From NCBI GenBank assembly GCA_028095005.1, contig CM051462.1, forward strand, positions 120,518,752-120,582,751: DNA of 64,000 nucleotides, given 5' to 3'. Under the pieces are notes generated by a model. It searched no databases and was not told the origin of the DNA. It saw nothing but the letters and a program-made list of their open reading frames with translations. The DNA comes from Rhynchospora pubera (lineage: Eukaryota > Streptophyta > Magnoliopsida > Poales > Cyperaceae). Position 1 is the first letter of the stretch, and every line of letters starts with the position of its first letter. The position numbers and the translations under genes are program-made. Positions 25,664 to 38,000 of this stretch are shown one piece after another.

Positions 25664-26061
25664 GAGAAAACCTATGGTGCATACTAATGTACGGAAGTTT
25701 CGGTGCATACTGATCCGAACTCTTGGATCTGCTTCAAAATGACCGATCCAACCATCCAATATGATCTCCCTATTGAAATATCCTTGCCGGCCAAATTTTA
25801 CATTTTTTTGATATTTTTAAGTATTTTTTTCGGATTTTTAAAAACTGCTATTTTTGAACGGTTCAGAAAAAATTAGATTAGCGATTTTTGAAAATCTGAA
25901 AAAAATATTTAAAAATTTCGAAAAAATATAAAATTTGGTCGGTAAGGAGATTATAACAAAAAGATCATATTGGACGGTTGGATCGGTCATTTTGAAGCAG
26001 ATCTAAAAAATCGAATTAGTATGCACCGAATATTCCGTACATTAGTATGCACGATAGGTTT

Positions 26062-26065
<4 letters not shown>
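25664..26065. mobile_element. 402-bp foldback element
   Basis: The two halves are inverted copies of about 190 bp. The ends read gagaaaacctat and ataggttttctc, and both arms carry gtgcatactaatgtacgga and cttcaaaatgaccgatcca. It encodes no protein; the open frames on both strands are by-products of the palindrome. A CT then TA microsatellite follows at once. A weaker relative is present at about 49.8-50.05 kb. Confidence 0.8.

Positions 26066-26110
<45 letters not shown>
26060..26110. repeat. (CT)n(TA)n microsatellite
   Basis: About 12 CT units pass directly into about 12 TA units at the right edge of the foldback element. Confidence 0.95.
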
Positions 26111-26111
<1 letters not shown>

Positions 26112-26599
26112 ATTTTCTTTATAACAAACTAAAAAATTACAAGTGCTTAATGGGAAACATGTATGCTCTCCTCCCAAAATGAAAAAAAAATTGTAATCAA
26201 TGTTCTTTTCATTTTAGATGTAAAATCAAAAGTTAATATCATTTTCGTTTACGGATTGACATTGATCCAACCAAAGAACAAATCAATTAATAATATAAGA
26301 GGTGGGTACATTTTAGGATTATTGTGTTTATAAGGAAGTAGTGAAGTTACGAGGGTTAATTTTAAATAATATGTATTCTCAAGGATTGCTTAATTAAGCG
26401 TAATTCAACCAAATCGGGAGAAATGAATTAACTATGGTAATATAATTTTTGTCAAGGTTATTTATTTGACGTTATCCGACCAAAAAAAATAACGAACAAA
26501 TAAGTAAGCGGGGTGATAAGGATCATCCGATATTCATCATCCCCATCATTCCCACGCGTTTTTTTTATTTTTGGCTCTACGCGTTTTTTATTTCTGAAA

Positions 26600-26702
26600 A
26601 TCGTTATGTTTCCCTCCTTGTCGCGTACGCTCGTCCCCCCTCCCACCCCTCCCGCATACGCTCCCCCCTCCCCCTCCCCCTCCCCTCACACACACACACA
26701 CT
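26600..26702. repeat. C-rich tract, inverted partner of 32.46 kb
   Basis: Runs of C (ccacccctcccgcatacg, tcccccctccccctcccc) end in a (CA)n run. The same order appears on the opposite strand at about 32455-32545, so the two are inverted copies about 5.8 kb apart. Confidence 0.7.
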
Positions 26703-26714
26703 ATATATTGATTC

Positions 26715-27650
26715 TGTCACACCCCGTATCCGAGATACGAGGCGTGAGGTGAGACAGTATCTGATCATCTATCCGACGGCCCGTCAACCTACGTCACAAC
26801 ATAAATAAAAGCAAAACGGAGTCAGCTACAAAGCCGAGTAACCAGTTATTTAACGACGCAGCTTCTCTATAACTAATTTATATAACCAAAATCAAATGAT
26901 CGGATTAATCCACACATTAATAACAATGAAATTAAATGTATTTTACAGAGATCAACGGGTCTAGACTTTCTCAAATCAGTTTCTCATATTACTTTCACAT
27001 TAGCGTGAACTCCTCTCTGGGCGATTCCGCTTCACATTCTATATCATTTTTCCATTTCAAATCAAGTCACATCAGAGACCCATTGACTCGTAAAATACAT
27101 CAGTCACAATTCGCATATATCAATTCAATCAAATAAAACAAACGATATTTAAATCAATCAATACAAAAATTAAACTATAGAGAAGTCTGATTACCTTATA
27201 AGCGATCTGAAAAAAATGAAACGACAATAATCTCGATGTACAATTCGAATTCCAATCGGATGGATGAACTCAAATGAGACCTTTCAAAATGGTGATGAAT
27301 ACGAGAAATGAAATAAAAGTGGGAATTGGAATTTTATTTCTCGGGTGAGAAATAAGGACGATTAATGAATTTTACTAATAGACCAAAGGGTGCGTAGGCT
27401 CCCAGCAAAATAAATCGTGCAATTAATTTAAACTGCAACGATTACGGTTACTCGGGAAACAAAATTTAAATCGGTGAAAACTGAAAACAAATGGGTCTTT
27501 GGGTTGCGAGCCAAATGAAAAATCAGAGAACTAATATGGTGTATAACCGACACCAAAAATATTAAATAGGTGGATATCAAGATTAATAATAAATAAAATT
27601 AGGAGGAAATTAAGCATATAAAACGGTGGGCATTTAAACACCATATTTTA
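26715..27650 (+). mobile_element. Truncated LTR, sibling of the 17.8-kb solo LTR
   Basis: It begins TGTCACACCCCG and aligns for about 700 bp with 17798 onward; shared blocks include gagtaaccagttatttaacg and attaataacaat.aaattaa. The expected GGGGTTTTACA end is missing, so the 3' portion is lost or rearranged. The right boundary is approximate. Confidence 0.6.
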
Positions 27651-28136
27651 GAAATTAATGGAGCATGGGCAATCATGAAATGTCAATTAGAGACATTATA
27701 AAGGCTGCCACATTTAAAAAGAAAAAAGTAATGAGATAATAAACCAAATAGTACATCACCAATGACCTTGAAATTAACTAGCTATGATTACACGCTTCGC
27801 GCGATAATAGCTTTCTGAAGCTGATTACAAAATACCATAAAAACTGAAAACTTCTTGAAAAATATCATTGTATAAGTATTCACTGCTAAAAATCAAAGTT
27901 TACATACTAAATTAATAAACATCATATGCTAAATAATGAACTGGCATCAACCGGTATTACCCATAAAAACCAAATGCAAACTCCCCTAAATTATTATACC
28001 TATCATATACTCGTTGAAAGATTCTTAATGATCAGTACTAATAGATAATTTAATCCAAATGCCCCTAGAATTTTCAACAATTGCATTCTAACAAATCAGC
28101 CCATAACAACAAAAAAAATATGGAGCATGTAATTAA

Positions 28137-31100
28137 TTATTTGGCAGTAAATATAACCTTTCTTCCATCAGATGGTTTGATATTCTTCATTCTGAATTCT
28201 TTCTGTATATTAAACTCAAATGCTTCCATTGGCATGAAAGTAAGTTCCCTTAATAATTCCATAGATAGCTCCTTGTCTAATTTTGCTCTGAATTCATCAA
28301 CATTAATAAATAAATATCATCAAAATATTCAAACAAATAAACTAACATGGCAAACTATGAAGGAATTCCCTTATGAAGAACCTAGGCAGTAATTGGGGGG
28401 GAAAAAGAGAAAGAGAAGATGCTAGATTATAGCAACAATGATTATATTCAGATTTAGGGGGAGAAAAAAGAGAAAGAGAAGGCCAAACCTATTAAAAGTA
28501 ATTGAGTACTCCACAGTTCAGAGATTGCCTGCGAGGATCATCAATTACCGTAAAACCTGGAAAAAACCAGTAAAGCAACCAAATATCTTCATTTCAGACT
28601 ACCCATTTAATATGTACATAACTTCAATGACATGAACCAAAGTCAACAAAGAGAGAATACAGAAACATGGCACATTGTAATTAAATAAAAGCTCAATCAA
28701 CATAACAATACATGCACAATCCATTATTAGTTCTAAGATTCGTGGATGGCAACTGCTTAGAATATAAATGAAAATATTAAAAATAAAAGAATCAATAAAG
28801 AAAATAAGTAAATAATTGCTCCTTAGAATATAATGCAAATATTAAAATAAAAGAATCAATAAAGAAAATGAGTAAAATAATTATCTTGTCTGTCAAAGAG
28901 CTGCTTCACTTCCTTTTCTCTTCATGGAAGCAGACTTGAGACTGTTTAACTCGATCAAGTGAAAGAATGGAAGGCCTGAAGAAGAATTTTGCACTTGTAA
29001 TTATAAAGAAAATATTGCCTTCTTTACAAACATTACTTTGAGACGTAAATTAAAATTTGCCTTAGATTTCAAGCAGAATCCTTAAAAGCCATAGTGACCT
29101 GGTACATTTGATTTGAATCAGGGAGACAAATCACATCACATGCCCCAACTTGGTGCTTACCATCTTTTGGCTCTAATATATTAGCAAGACAATGAAAGGC
29201 TCAAATTAAATGAGGGATTATCTTGGGTTTTTGTGAATTGAAGATGATGATCTAATTACCAACAAATAAGCAGTACAAATCGTCATACAACACAACAAAA
29301 AAAAATGAATGATAAATGCAAAAAACTGAGTAGAATACTCAATTTGTTATACTATATAGATCAGTCCTATGTCAATACCTTTGTTCTTTATATGTTGGTT
29401 TTCCATATGATATTGCACAAAGTTTGAGATTACTTTGCCTGACAAATCGTCTTGTTGAACTACATCCTTTTTTTTCCATAATCTAGCGTGGCTGCAATAG
29501 TGAGAGACTCTTAGACATCACACAGACATGTTTCCAAATATTGTCTCTACTTAGATATTATATATATCACCAAACGTTGTCTCTTGTACTTAAATATCTT
29601 TGTCTTGAAATAACATGAAACAACAAAACTATAGAAAAATAAAAGGAAAAAAACAAAAGAAAAATCTGAAATCTAAAGTTAACTTGATAACTGAATATTA
29701 AAGGGAAAAAAATTAAAAGCAAAACATGAACATTCATACCAGCTTTAACTGATGGACTTCTTCATCTTTCGACTCTTTTTTTCAATGATTTACATGACGC
29801 CAGGAGATCTTCCTTGCTGCAGATGGAGCAAAAAAGATAAATATATTAAATCAGGAAATAACAAAGAAAGGGAGAAGAGGGATGAGGCATCAGTTATGGA
29901 AGAATAGGAGGCAACCAAAAGTAATAGCAATATGAACACCTTTATTTTGCCTTTCTACTCTGAGCAGAATCATTTTCCAAAATGATATTATTAGTTTTAT
30001 AGACACATGTGTATACCAGTAAAATGGTTGAACATAATTGACATATTGAGGTTATAATTAATCCAATAAATGCATAAAAATTTTCAGAACAATAATGATT
30101 CGAACTTCAATCACTCCCGACTATTTGTCCATTAGAGAAATAATCACATGTTAGCAACAGATGTCAACCCATTAAGCCCAAATATCCCAACCAAACCAAA
30201 GAAAATTAATAAGAAAAATATATATATATAAACACTTTGTATTTACCTAGATTATTTGCCATCATAAACAGGTTCAACTTAATCTAGGTCTGGCAATCTC
30301 ATGTCAAGTGTTAAGGTTGACTCTCCAGTCATTGAGCAACTTTCCTTGATTCATTTGTAATTTTTTGTTATGCCCCTGATAAGTATAAAAAGGCGACTCA
30401 TTATAAGTCCGGTCTTTATGGATCCAACCAGATTAGAGTAATACTACTTGTCCAATGTGTGATCAAACTGAATCAACTGAACATTTTTTTTTAATGTAGC
30501 TAGGCATGCATGATTTTGGATGACAGTTAGTCAGGATTACTGTGACAATTGGACTTATTTGCAAGATATTGTGGAGTTTGCTCTTAAATTACATGATGTG
30601 AATCAGAAAGCTTTCTTAATTGTCTATGGCACTGTCTGCTAAAGCCTTTGGAATCATAGGAATATTGTCATTTTAAAAAAGAAAGAATCAAAGCTGTTAA
30701 ATTCGTTCATTCAATGAACTTGATGAATTACTATTTGCTTGTTAGATATCAGTATATGAGCTTCCATATTCATATGTGGCACATGCAAACAAAATAGAAG
30801 GTGCATCAAATAAATGACTTAACAACAATGGGCTTTAAGGTTGCGAATTTATCTAGTAATTAATCTAACCTTTGTTGCTTCAACAAATGGTCTTTAACTA
30901 CTTTCTTCCATCCTCTTCTGAAGCACTCCTATTAAACAACTAAGTACAAAGAAAGAATATCAGAATAAAGCACCACTACATACACTCCCAACTGAAAGGC
31001 GAGAAACAAAGATAAGAAAATAAAGAAGATTGAGCTCCTTACCAGTCAAACAGGACCTTGCTAGACCTAAACTCGCTGGTGTTAGACCAGAAGGTCAGAT

Positions 31101-31690
31101 GCGAAGCCAGTGTGCTCACTACTCCGCAAAAGAAAATCATTGAGCAATTGCTCGACCCTTTCATTGCCGCCACTTGCTCTCTATACTTCCCAATCGCTGA
31201 ATGTTGTTCCAGTCTTCTTTTTTTTTTGTTTGTTGAGCAAGAGAAGCACAGAGGGAAAAGAAAGGAAAGGAGAAAGGCAAGGAGAAAAGTCCAATCGCTA
31301 CTTATCGGTTGTTGCCGCTGCCCTTACCATCGAGCTTCCATCAGTCATCTCTATTGACAGCTACAAAGTGAGGTAACAGTGTTGAGTGTGGATTGGAAGG
31401 AAGTAGAGGGAAAGGTGGATTCAGGTTTTAAGGTGAGAGAGACGATGGAGGGGAAGGAGATCGAAGGGGTTTCTCAGTTAGTGATGGGGTGGTGGCCGTG
31501 GAGTTCGAGTGAAAGAAGAAGGAGACGGTGAGGTCTAGAGAGGTGGGGCTCTCGGCGGACTCGAAGGAAAGAGGGAAAAAAGAAGAAAAAAAAGGGGTCG
31601 CTGACTCGCTGATGAAGACAGGAGCGACGGAAAGCTCGAAGGAGACGACGGACGGATCGAGAATTTTGATCCAACGATTCAGATCGCTTC
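28137..31690 (-). pseudogene. Unrecognised multi-exon locus, probably decaying
   Basis: A CT-rich leader (31377-31690) precedes ATG at 31348 and a strong donor. Exon-like blocks follow: 31348-31328, 31180-31088, 30928-30870, 29816-29740, 29491-29379 and 29172-29069 (TGA). Most have AG/GT borders, and most phases fit. Peptides include NERVEQLLNDFLLRSSEHTG, CFRRGWKKVVKDHLLKQQ, ARLWKKKDVVQQDDLSGKV and GACDVICLPDSNQMYQVTMA. The block at 29816 shifts frame at an A7 run, and the 31088 donor is weak. A further exon-like block at about 28290-28137 encodes LTFMPMEAFEFNIQKEFRMK and ends TAA; it may be an alternative 3' end or another gene. I do not recognise the family. The protein-like composition argues for a real gene or a recent pseudogene. 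Confidence 0.4.
28765..28875. repeat. Short tandem duplication
   Basis: A unit of about 64 bp containing aaaagaatcaataaagaaaa occurs twice in succession, inside the intron-like part of the unrecognised locus. Confidence 0.75.
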
Positions 31691-31944
31691 ACTGGACATC
31701 AATGACATCATCATAACATCAGCAAATGTATTGTAGAAAAGTTCTCTAGAAATGAAGTATTTTTTGATGATTTGGATACGGAGAAGATTTCGGTTCAATA
31801 AAATAGAAAGTTTATAAAGATGGTCAAAATATAATACACATAATTATTTTTTTAGACACAAATAAAAATAATACTAAAATATATTATGTCAAACTACATA
31901 GTTTTCAGGACATCCAAAATAATTGAAATTTTTAGGGTGTTACA

Positions 31945-32450
31945 TATTCTAACTGTTGAGGTTAACATATTTAAATATTGAAGTTAATACTGTAACTGTT
32001 GAAGTTAATATATATGCCAACTTCAACAATTTAAATATGCCCACTTCAAATATTACCTTCAACATTTAAATATGCCAAGTTCAACAATTATATATATTAA
32101 CTTCAAAAGTTATATATATAACATATTATACAATAGTTACATATATAATTTCAACAGCTACATATATAACTTCAATAGTTACACATATAACTTCAACAGT
32201 TATATATATTAACTTCAACAGTAACGATATTAACCTCAACAGTTATATATATTAACATTTAATATATATAATAAACCAATTGTTGAAGTTGAAGTTGGCA
32301 TATTTAAATGTTGAAGTTAATATATATGACAACTCCAATAATTTAAATATGCTCACTTCAAATATTACCTTCAACATTTAAATATGCTAACTTCAACAAT
32401 TACGACATTAGTTTCAACATTTATGAATATTAATTTCAACGGATTATGAA
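31945..32450. repeat. AT-rich minisatellite
   Basis: Imperfect repeats of about 20-25 bp of the form aacttcaacagttatatata and its complement. A longer unit of about 95 bp (caacttcaacaatttaaatatgc type) occurs at about 32015-32100 and again at about 32325-32405. The mixed orientation gives hairpin potential. Confidence 0.75.
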
Positions 32451-32454
32451 GTGT

Positions 32455-32545
32455 GTGAGAGGGGCATGGGGAGGGTGGGGGCGAGGGGGAGGGGGGATCG
32501 TACGCGGGAGGGGTGGGGCTGGGAGAGTAGCGTACACATAGAAAC
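32455..32545. repeat. G-rich tract with quadruplex potential
   Basis: The plus strand carries ggggagggtgggggcgaggg and then gagggggg, so four or more G-runs lie within about 35 bases. It is the inverted counterpart of the C-rich tract at 26.6 kb. Confidence 0.7.
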
Positions 32546-33213
32546 GTATTTTTTGGATTTTCGAAAGTGGAAGAGAGAATTCAAACACGATTTTTAAAAG
32601 GGGCAATTAGCTTTATGCCACTTCAAAAGTTCAAAATTAGAAAAATGCCACTTCAAAATTCACTCTTAGTTAGATGCCACCTTAAACTTCATCTATTTAG
32701 AAATTTGCCACGCCCATTGTATAAAACCTCTTTCAAATACTATTTATTTTCTTAATGGCCAAAATGCCCTTTGTTTAATTAATTTATTTCTTCCTTTCCT
32801 GGAATACTATCTCCCTCCATTAACGATATTTTCATAGAGATCCAATTTTGAACCAAGCAACGCACTTGTGTCGTCGCTCTACTGTCGATCCACCCCCCCT
32901 TCCACCTTTGCTCGGCCACCACTTTGCCGGCCACTCCGTCACACCTGCACTTCAAATCAGGTAATGGTTTGATGTCTACGGTGATGGTTTTCTCGTTAAT
33001 TGTGACCTCTAATGAGAACAAATGGACAATCATCAATCCATTTAAATCAGGTACTGATATTAAGGAAAAATTTCATAGAGAATTGACTGATTTTTCTATT
33101 TTTTGATTCAGAAATTTCTGGATTCTTGAGATATGGATGAAGATTTGTTAGAGCCTTGGAGGATTGACTGATTTTCTTGGTTCAGGTGTTGTTCTGAGTT
33201 AATACAGTGAGTC

Positions 33214-34994
33214 TGTTAGGAAGTGTGTAATTTTCGATTTTTATGCTAATTACAAGTTAATTAAGCCATCGAACCAACACACACAACGAATCGTGCACAA
33301 AAGTCAAGTTAACACAAAGAGAGAAAAGGGTGGAATATTGTACCTCCCGCGAAATCGTATTCGCGGGGCTCGATCCTATGGCATGGGAATCGATGGGATG
33401 CTCTCCTTCGCCTCCTAATCGCGCGCCTCGAGTCCACCAAGGAAACTAACCATTCTCATAGGTCCTATGCTAGTAGGAACTAGAGGAATGCTCATCCCTT
33501 TACTATTCTTGAACTAATTTTAGGAATAGCTATTCTCAACACATGAGACCTATTCATAATCAATGGAAGAGAGCAAAAATGGAATAGAGAAAACCAATTT
33601 TCTCTCTTTGAAGGTGGCGGCTAGAGAAGGAGGTAAGAGGAGGAGAGAGAACTAGGGTTGGAAGGCACCAACTAGTGGTCCTTATATAGAGATCAAGTCT
33701 AACCTTCTTACCTCACTATTTACCATTATGCCACTCTATGGCCGGCCAAATAAAATGCCTAAATTGGACCTTTTCTATATTTTAATTAATCTCTCTTAAG
33801 CCTACTATATCAATTATATAATGGGCCTTTTTCAATTGATTATATTTCGGCTCATATCGGCTAATTAAATTAAGCCTATTTATTCAATATAATTCCTACA
33901 ATTATATCAAATATTGTTGAGCATAATTAATTATCAACTTAATGATAATTACTTTAGGATAAGCATATGTATTAAATTAATTTCTATATGATCCTTTTGA
34001 TATAATTAATTATAACGGTTTGCAACGGTATATAATTAATTAATCAACTCATCATATTTTTGCATTCTCCAATGCAAACAAATCAATTAATACACTGTAT
34101 GGTTAAAGTCCTATTTGTGTGACCCTTTGAGGATTTATGCTAAGTTGGACATGGAATTAAATCGCTATTTAATTCCAATAATCATAAGCGGTATCTAGCA
34201 ACACGTTATGATTCCCAATTCGCATAAATAGTGTACAGCTACAATATTTCAATCCTGCATAAGAGAATAAATGTATTTCCCTATTTTGATTCTTATGTCA
34301 CACGATATCATCGTATAATCCAAGATAGGAATGTGTCATTCTTGCAGATTATACGTTTCTTGATCTAGAGATAATTGTATAAAGTTGCATGCAAACAATC
34401 TATCTCCATCAAGGGGCCCAAACAGATATCGTCACTCACTAAGTGAATTAATGAGGGACATACGGTTTTCTTGATGATTAACTTTTCCCCGCACAATTCA
34501 AGAGAACATAAATAAAGTCCGTATAGCAGCCCTTATCGGGAATCAGCGGTAGACAGTATTTATTGAACCTATCCTCATGTGGAAAAGATAAACATCTCAA
34601 ACTTAGAACCAAAATCATAACGAAATAAACAATGACACATAACACAATCCATATGTTTATTTCGATGGGTCAAGTCCTGTGCTATGTTCCATAACATACA
34701 CATATGCAATTAAGTTGGTAACTCTTTACCTATGATTTGTAGAACTTAATCATCACTTAACTTGCATACTAATCTTATAAGATAATTAATGTTCCTTGTT
34801 AATTATCAAGATTATGGACCGTTTAGATTTATTATTGTCATTCTAAAGAATGATCAACAGAGATCTACAATTCAGATCCTCAACCTGAATGATCTGTCAA
34901 TAATAAACCTAGGAACAGATGATAAAATCTCATCCAAAACATAAACTAATAATTAAGTCATTAAATTATTGACTTCTAGGACATAACTCTAACA
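33214..34994 (-). repeat. LTR (3' LTR of the minus-strand element)
   Basis: 1781 bp, running TGTTAG to CTAACA. It is nearly identical to 41149-42929 and of the same length. Example differences: aagtcaagtt against aagccaagtt, and gtgtacagct against gtgtactgct. Confidence 0.95.
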
Positions 34995-35009
34995 ATCTCC
35001 CACTTGGCC
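34995..35009 (-). other. Polypurine tract
   Basis: The minus strand reads GGCCAAGTGGGAGAT directly before the 3' LTR, the expected place for plus-strand priming. Confidence 0.85.
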
Positions 35010-38000
35010 TAGAGTCAATCAGTAGTGACTTCTAGCCAACGAAGAATTGAGAACAATGTCATATATCTACATATATACATGTCTCGGACCTCAAAATAAA
35101 TAATACGCTTAAAGCTAGTTACTCATACGTCCACCACGTATGGATGCATAAAAGCATCTCGTATACTGCTCAAGGTAGAGGTCGTGCTAGAGTGTTCACT
35201 GTGTTCGCGAACCTATCCAAAATTGTTCGACCATATATATATATATATATACTCCTATATATATTCTTGATCACCATCATATGATATCAAGTGATATCGT
35301 TATAGATCATATTCGAATCTCCAATGTAACATTGGGTTCTTTAGGAGTAAGTTATAGTTCGAGATGCTTGGAACCATAATAACTCAACTAAGAAATCGAT
35401 CCGAAATAAACTTCTTTTATTGCTTCACAAGTTGCTATGTATTTTGCTTTGGTGACGGAAACGGTTGTAATATTCCATTTAGAACACCTTCTAAACTTAC
35501 AACACCACCTTTTAGCAAAATATGTATTTCAACTGTGATTATATCAATCTTTCGAAAAACTAGCATCATTGTAATTAACTTACACGAGCTCTCTTTCATC
35601 TTAAGAGATGAAACATTATATCACTCTTTCTCATAAGGTACTCGAGGATATCCTTGACTATCGTCCTAATGTGTCTCTCTTGTATCCATTTGACAACTGT
35701 TTGTCATATCCTTTGGATACTACACATTGGGGCATATGCATAAATATGACGTACACAATGAAACTCATAATGAAAGAATGCTTGAACTATTTCACGCACT
35801 TTCTTGAATTGAGTTGCAATAGACCGAGTTAAACACTCAAGTCATGCCATGTGACGTATAGTTAGACATCCTTTCTTGGAGTGTAACTTTCGTGTTTCTA
35901 GAACACTTCGTCAATATATACACATTTGCTCAAACCTAACATCCATCATAATCTATCTTTATAGATTTTGTTTCCTAGGATTAGGTGATTTCGCCCAAGT
36001 TCTCATTTGAGAAAGCATTCTCCAAAGAGATCTCGACAATATTCATTTTCTTAATGTTATTCCCAATTAATGAATTGTTATCTTGAACAATACAAGTAAT
36101 ACAATTATGCTCCCACTGAATATCTTGTTTATACAAGATACTTTTGACGAAGTTCAACTCCTTGACTTCATTGTCAAAACTTTTATTCCAATCTCCACAA
36201 CACTTGCTTTAATCCATTTATGGATCCTTGAAGCATGCGTATGTTTTTAGCAATACATAAAACCTCGATTTGTGTCAAATGCACAACATCATCCTTCATT
36301 CATACGAAGAAGGCGGTTTTATGTGTTTTTCCACATATCAATATATATGAAATACAACTATTGCTAGAATGATCTTTATTGACTTTTACATAGCCACAAG
36401 CAAGAGGTTGTGCTTTGTACGTAGTCAACTAGTCATCGACTTAGACATAGCTACAAGCGAGAAGCCGCGCTTTGTACATAGTCGATTTGTTATCCATGTC
36501 GATCTTTCCTTTTGAAGATCTAAAACGTTCTTGATGGATTGCTCCTTCATGAACATCAACCAAGGTCTATACCTTGTTGTTATACATAGATTTTATTTAA
36601 AGATCATATGAATTCAAACTATATATGTGGAATCGGATCGTTCCATCGTTTCCTTGTTCATCAACGGATTCTCATATGTTAAGTTTGAGAATGTCGTGAA
36701 GCCAATGCACCAAACGGCTTAGGCAATCAACTCTCGTTGATCTTTCTGTAGGATTGGTACTTGAGGTTCATGAACTACTTCCACAATGATTTGTCGAACG
36801 AGTTCTTGACTCCTCATATATTCAATGAGTTTCTCGAATCATCATCAACTCGTGAGATGGTTGAGTCCTCATTGGAAGGAGCGTACTATTAAACTTCTTT
36901 TCAAAACAATTTGTGAATGAAGTTCCTCTCAACTCCCACTAAGCACCATGTATGGAGTGACAAGTTTCCCATAAGAGTACTTCTTGTAGTGACGCATAAA
37001 CTCCTTTAATGCTCACTTTACTCCCACTACTTCTTCTTGAGAGTTTCAATTCATCAAGACTACATTATGATTAGCAACAACTACTTTGTTCTTATCATAT
37101 TCATGGAAGTAGTGCTTTTTAATATAAAGCATCCTACAAATATATAGTGTCTTATTTGGTTTAAGCTTACAAGTCCATAATACTTGAAATAAGCTTCTCA
37201 ACACCAAATCTCGAGAAGTATTATACTTAGAGATCAAAATCTCGTAAGATATCTTCTTCAATAGACTTCGATGGAACATCATTCAGTGTAAACAACATTG
37301 TCCTCAAACATAATTCCCTAATACGAGTCGAATAAGTCCATTTGATTTATTACCGATCGAACTATACAAAATATTGTTCGATACCTCCATTCTTGGACAT
37401 ATTATTCCTCATGGAGCGAGTTGTGAAACTACTTTCATACTCTTTAGATAATATTTCAAATCATATGACTTAACTACTTATTTATTTACCACAATTAATT
37501 GTAAGACTTCCATTTTTCTTGAATGGTCTTTTAAACTTCACTCTTTAACTCCTTTGAAATAGTCAAAAGGTTCATACTTATACCTTATCAAATAGATATG
37601 TTAATATCTACAATGATCGTTGGTCAAGTAGTAAAGTATCAATAACCTTTCATTACACAAGTACTTATAGGTCTTTATACATCGATATGTATAAGTCCTA
37701 ATTAGTTCACTTGTCCTTAAACCTTCATAGGTTAAAGGCGCTTTTGTCATTTAACAAACATGATTCGCATATCAATCGATTTGAAATCGAATTGAATTTC
37801 GAGCTCTACGTTACGTAGACTCTCATAATGCGGTTCTCGTTTATGTATGTGACTAAGCGGTTATATATAACATGAAAGTCAAATACTTTATGTCAAGTCT
37901 TACGCATCCTATTTGTCATTCAAAATTGTTTATCTATTTCAAGCAAATTCAATCAAGATGCATGAAATCATATAAACAAATCCATGATAAAAGAACTTGT

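Noticed and set aside
25457..25759. Overlapping open frames on both strands (100 and 89 codons)
   Set aside because: They arise from the foldback element and flanking repeats; no protein features.
31474..31716. Open frames on both strands in a GC-richer stretch
   Set aside because: Best explained as the CT/GA-rich leader of the unrecognised minus-strand locus.
35364..35832. Plus-strand frames of 90 and 74 codons inside the 9.7-kb element
   Set aside because: They are opposite to the Copia RNase H relic, which reads on the minus strand.
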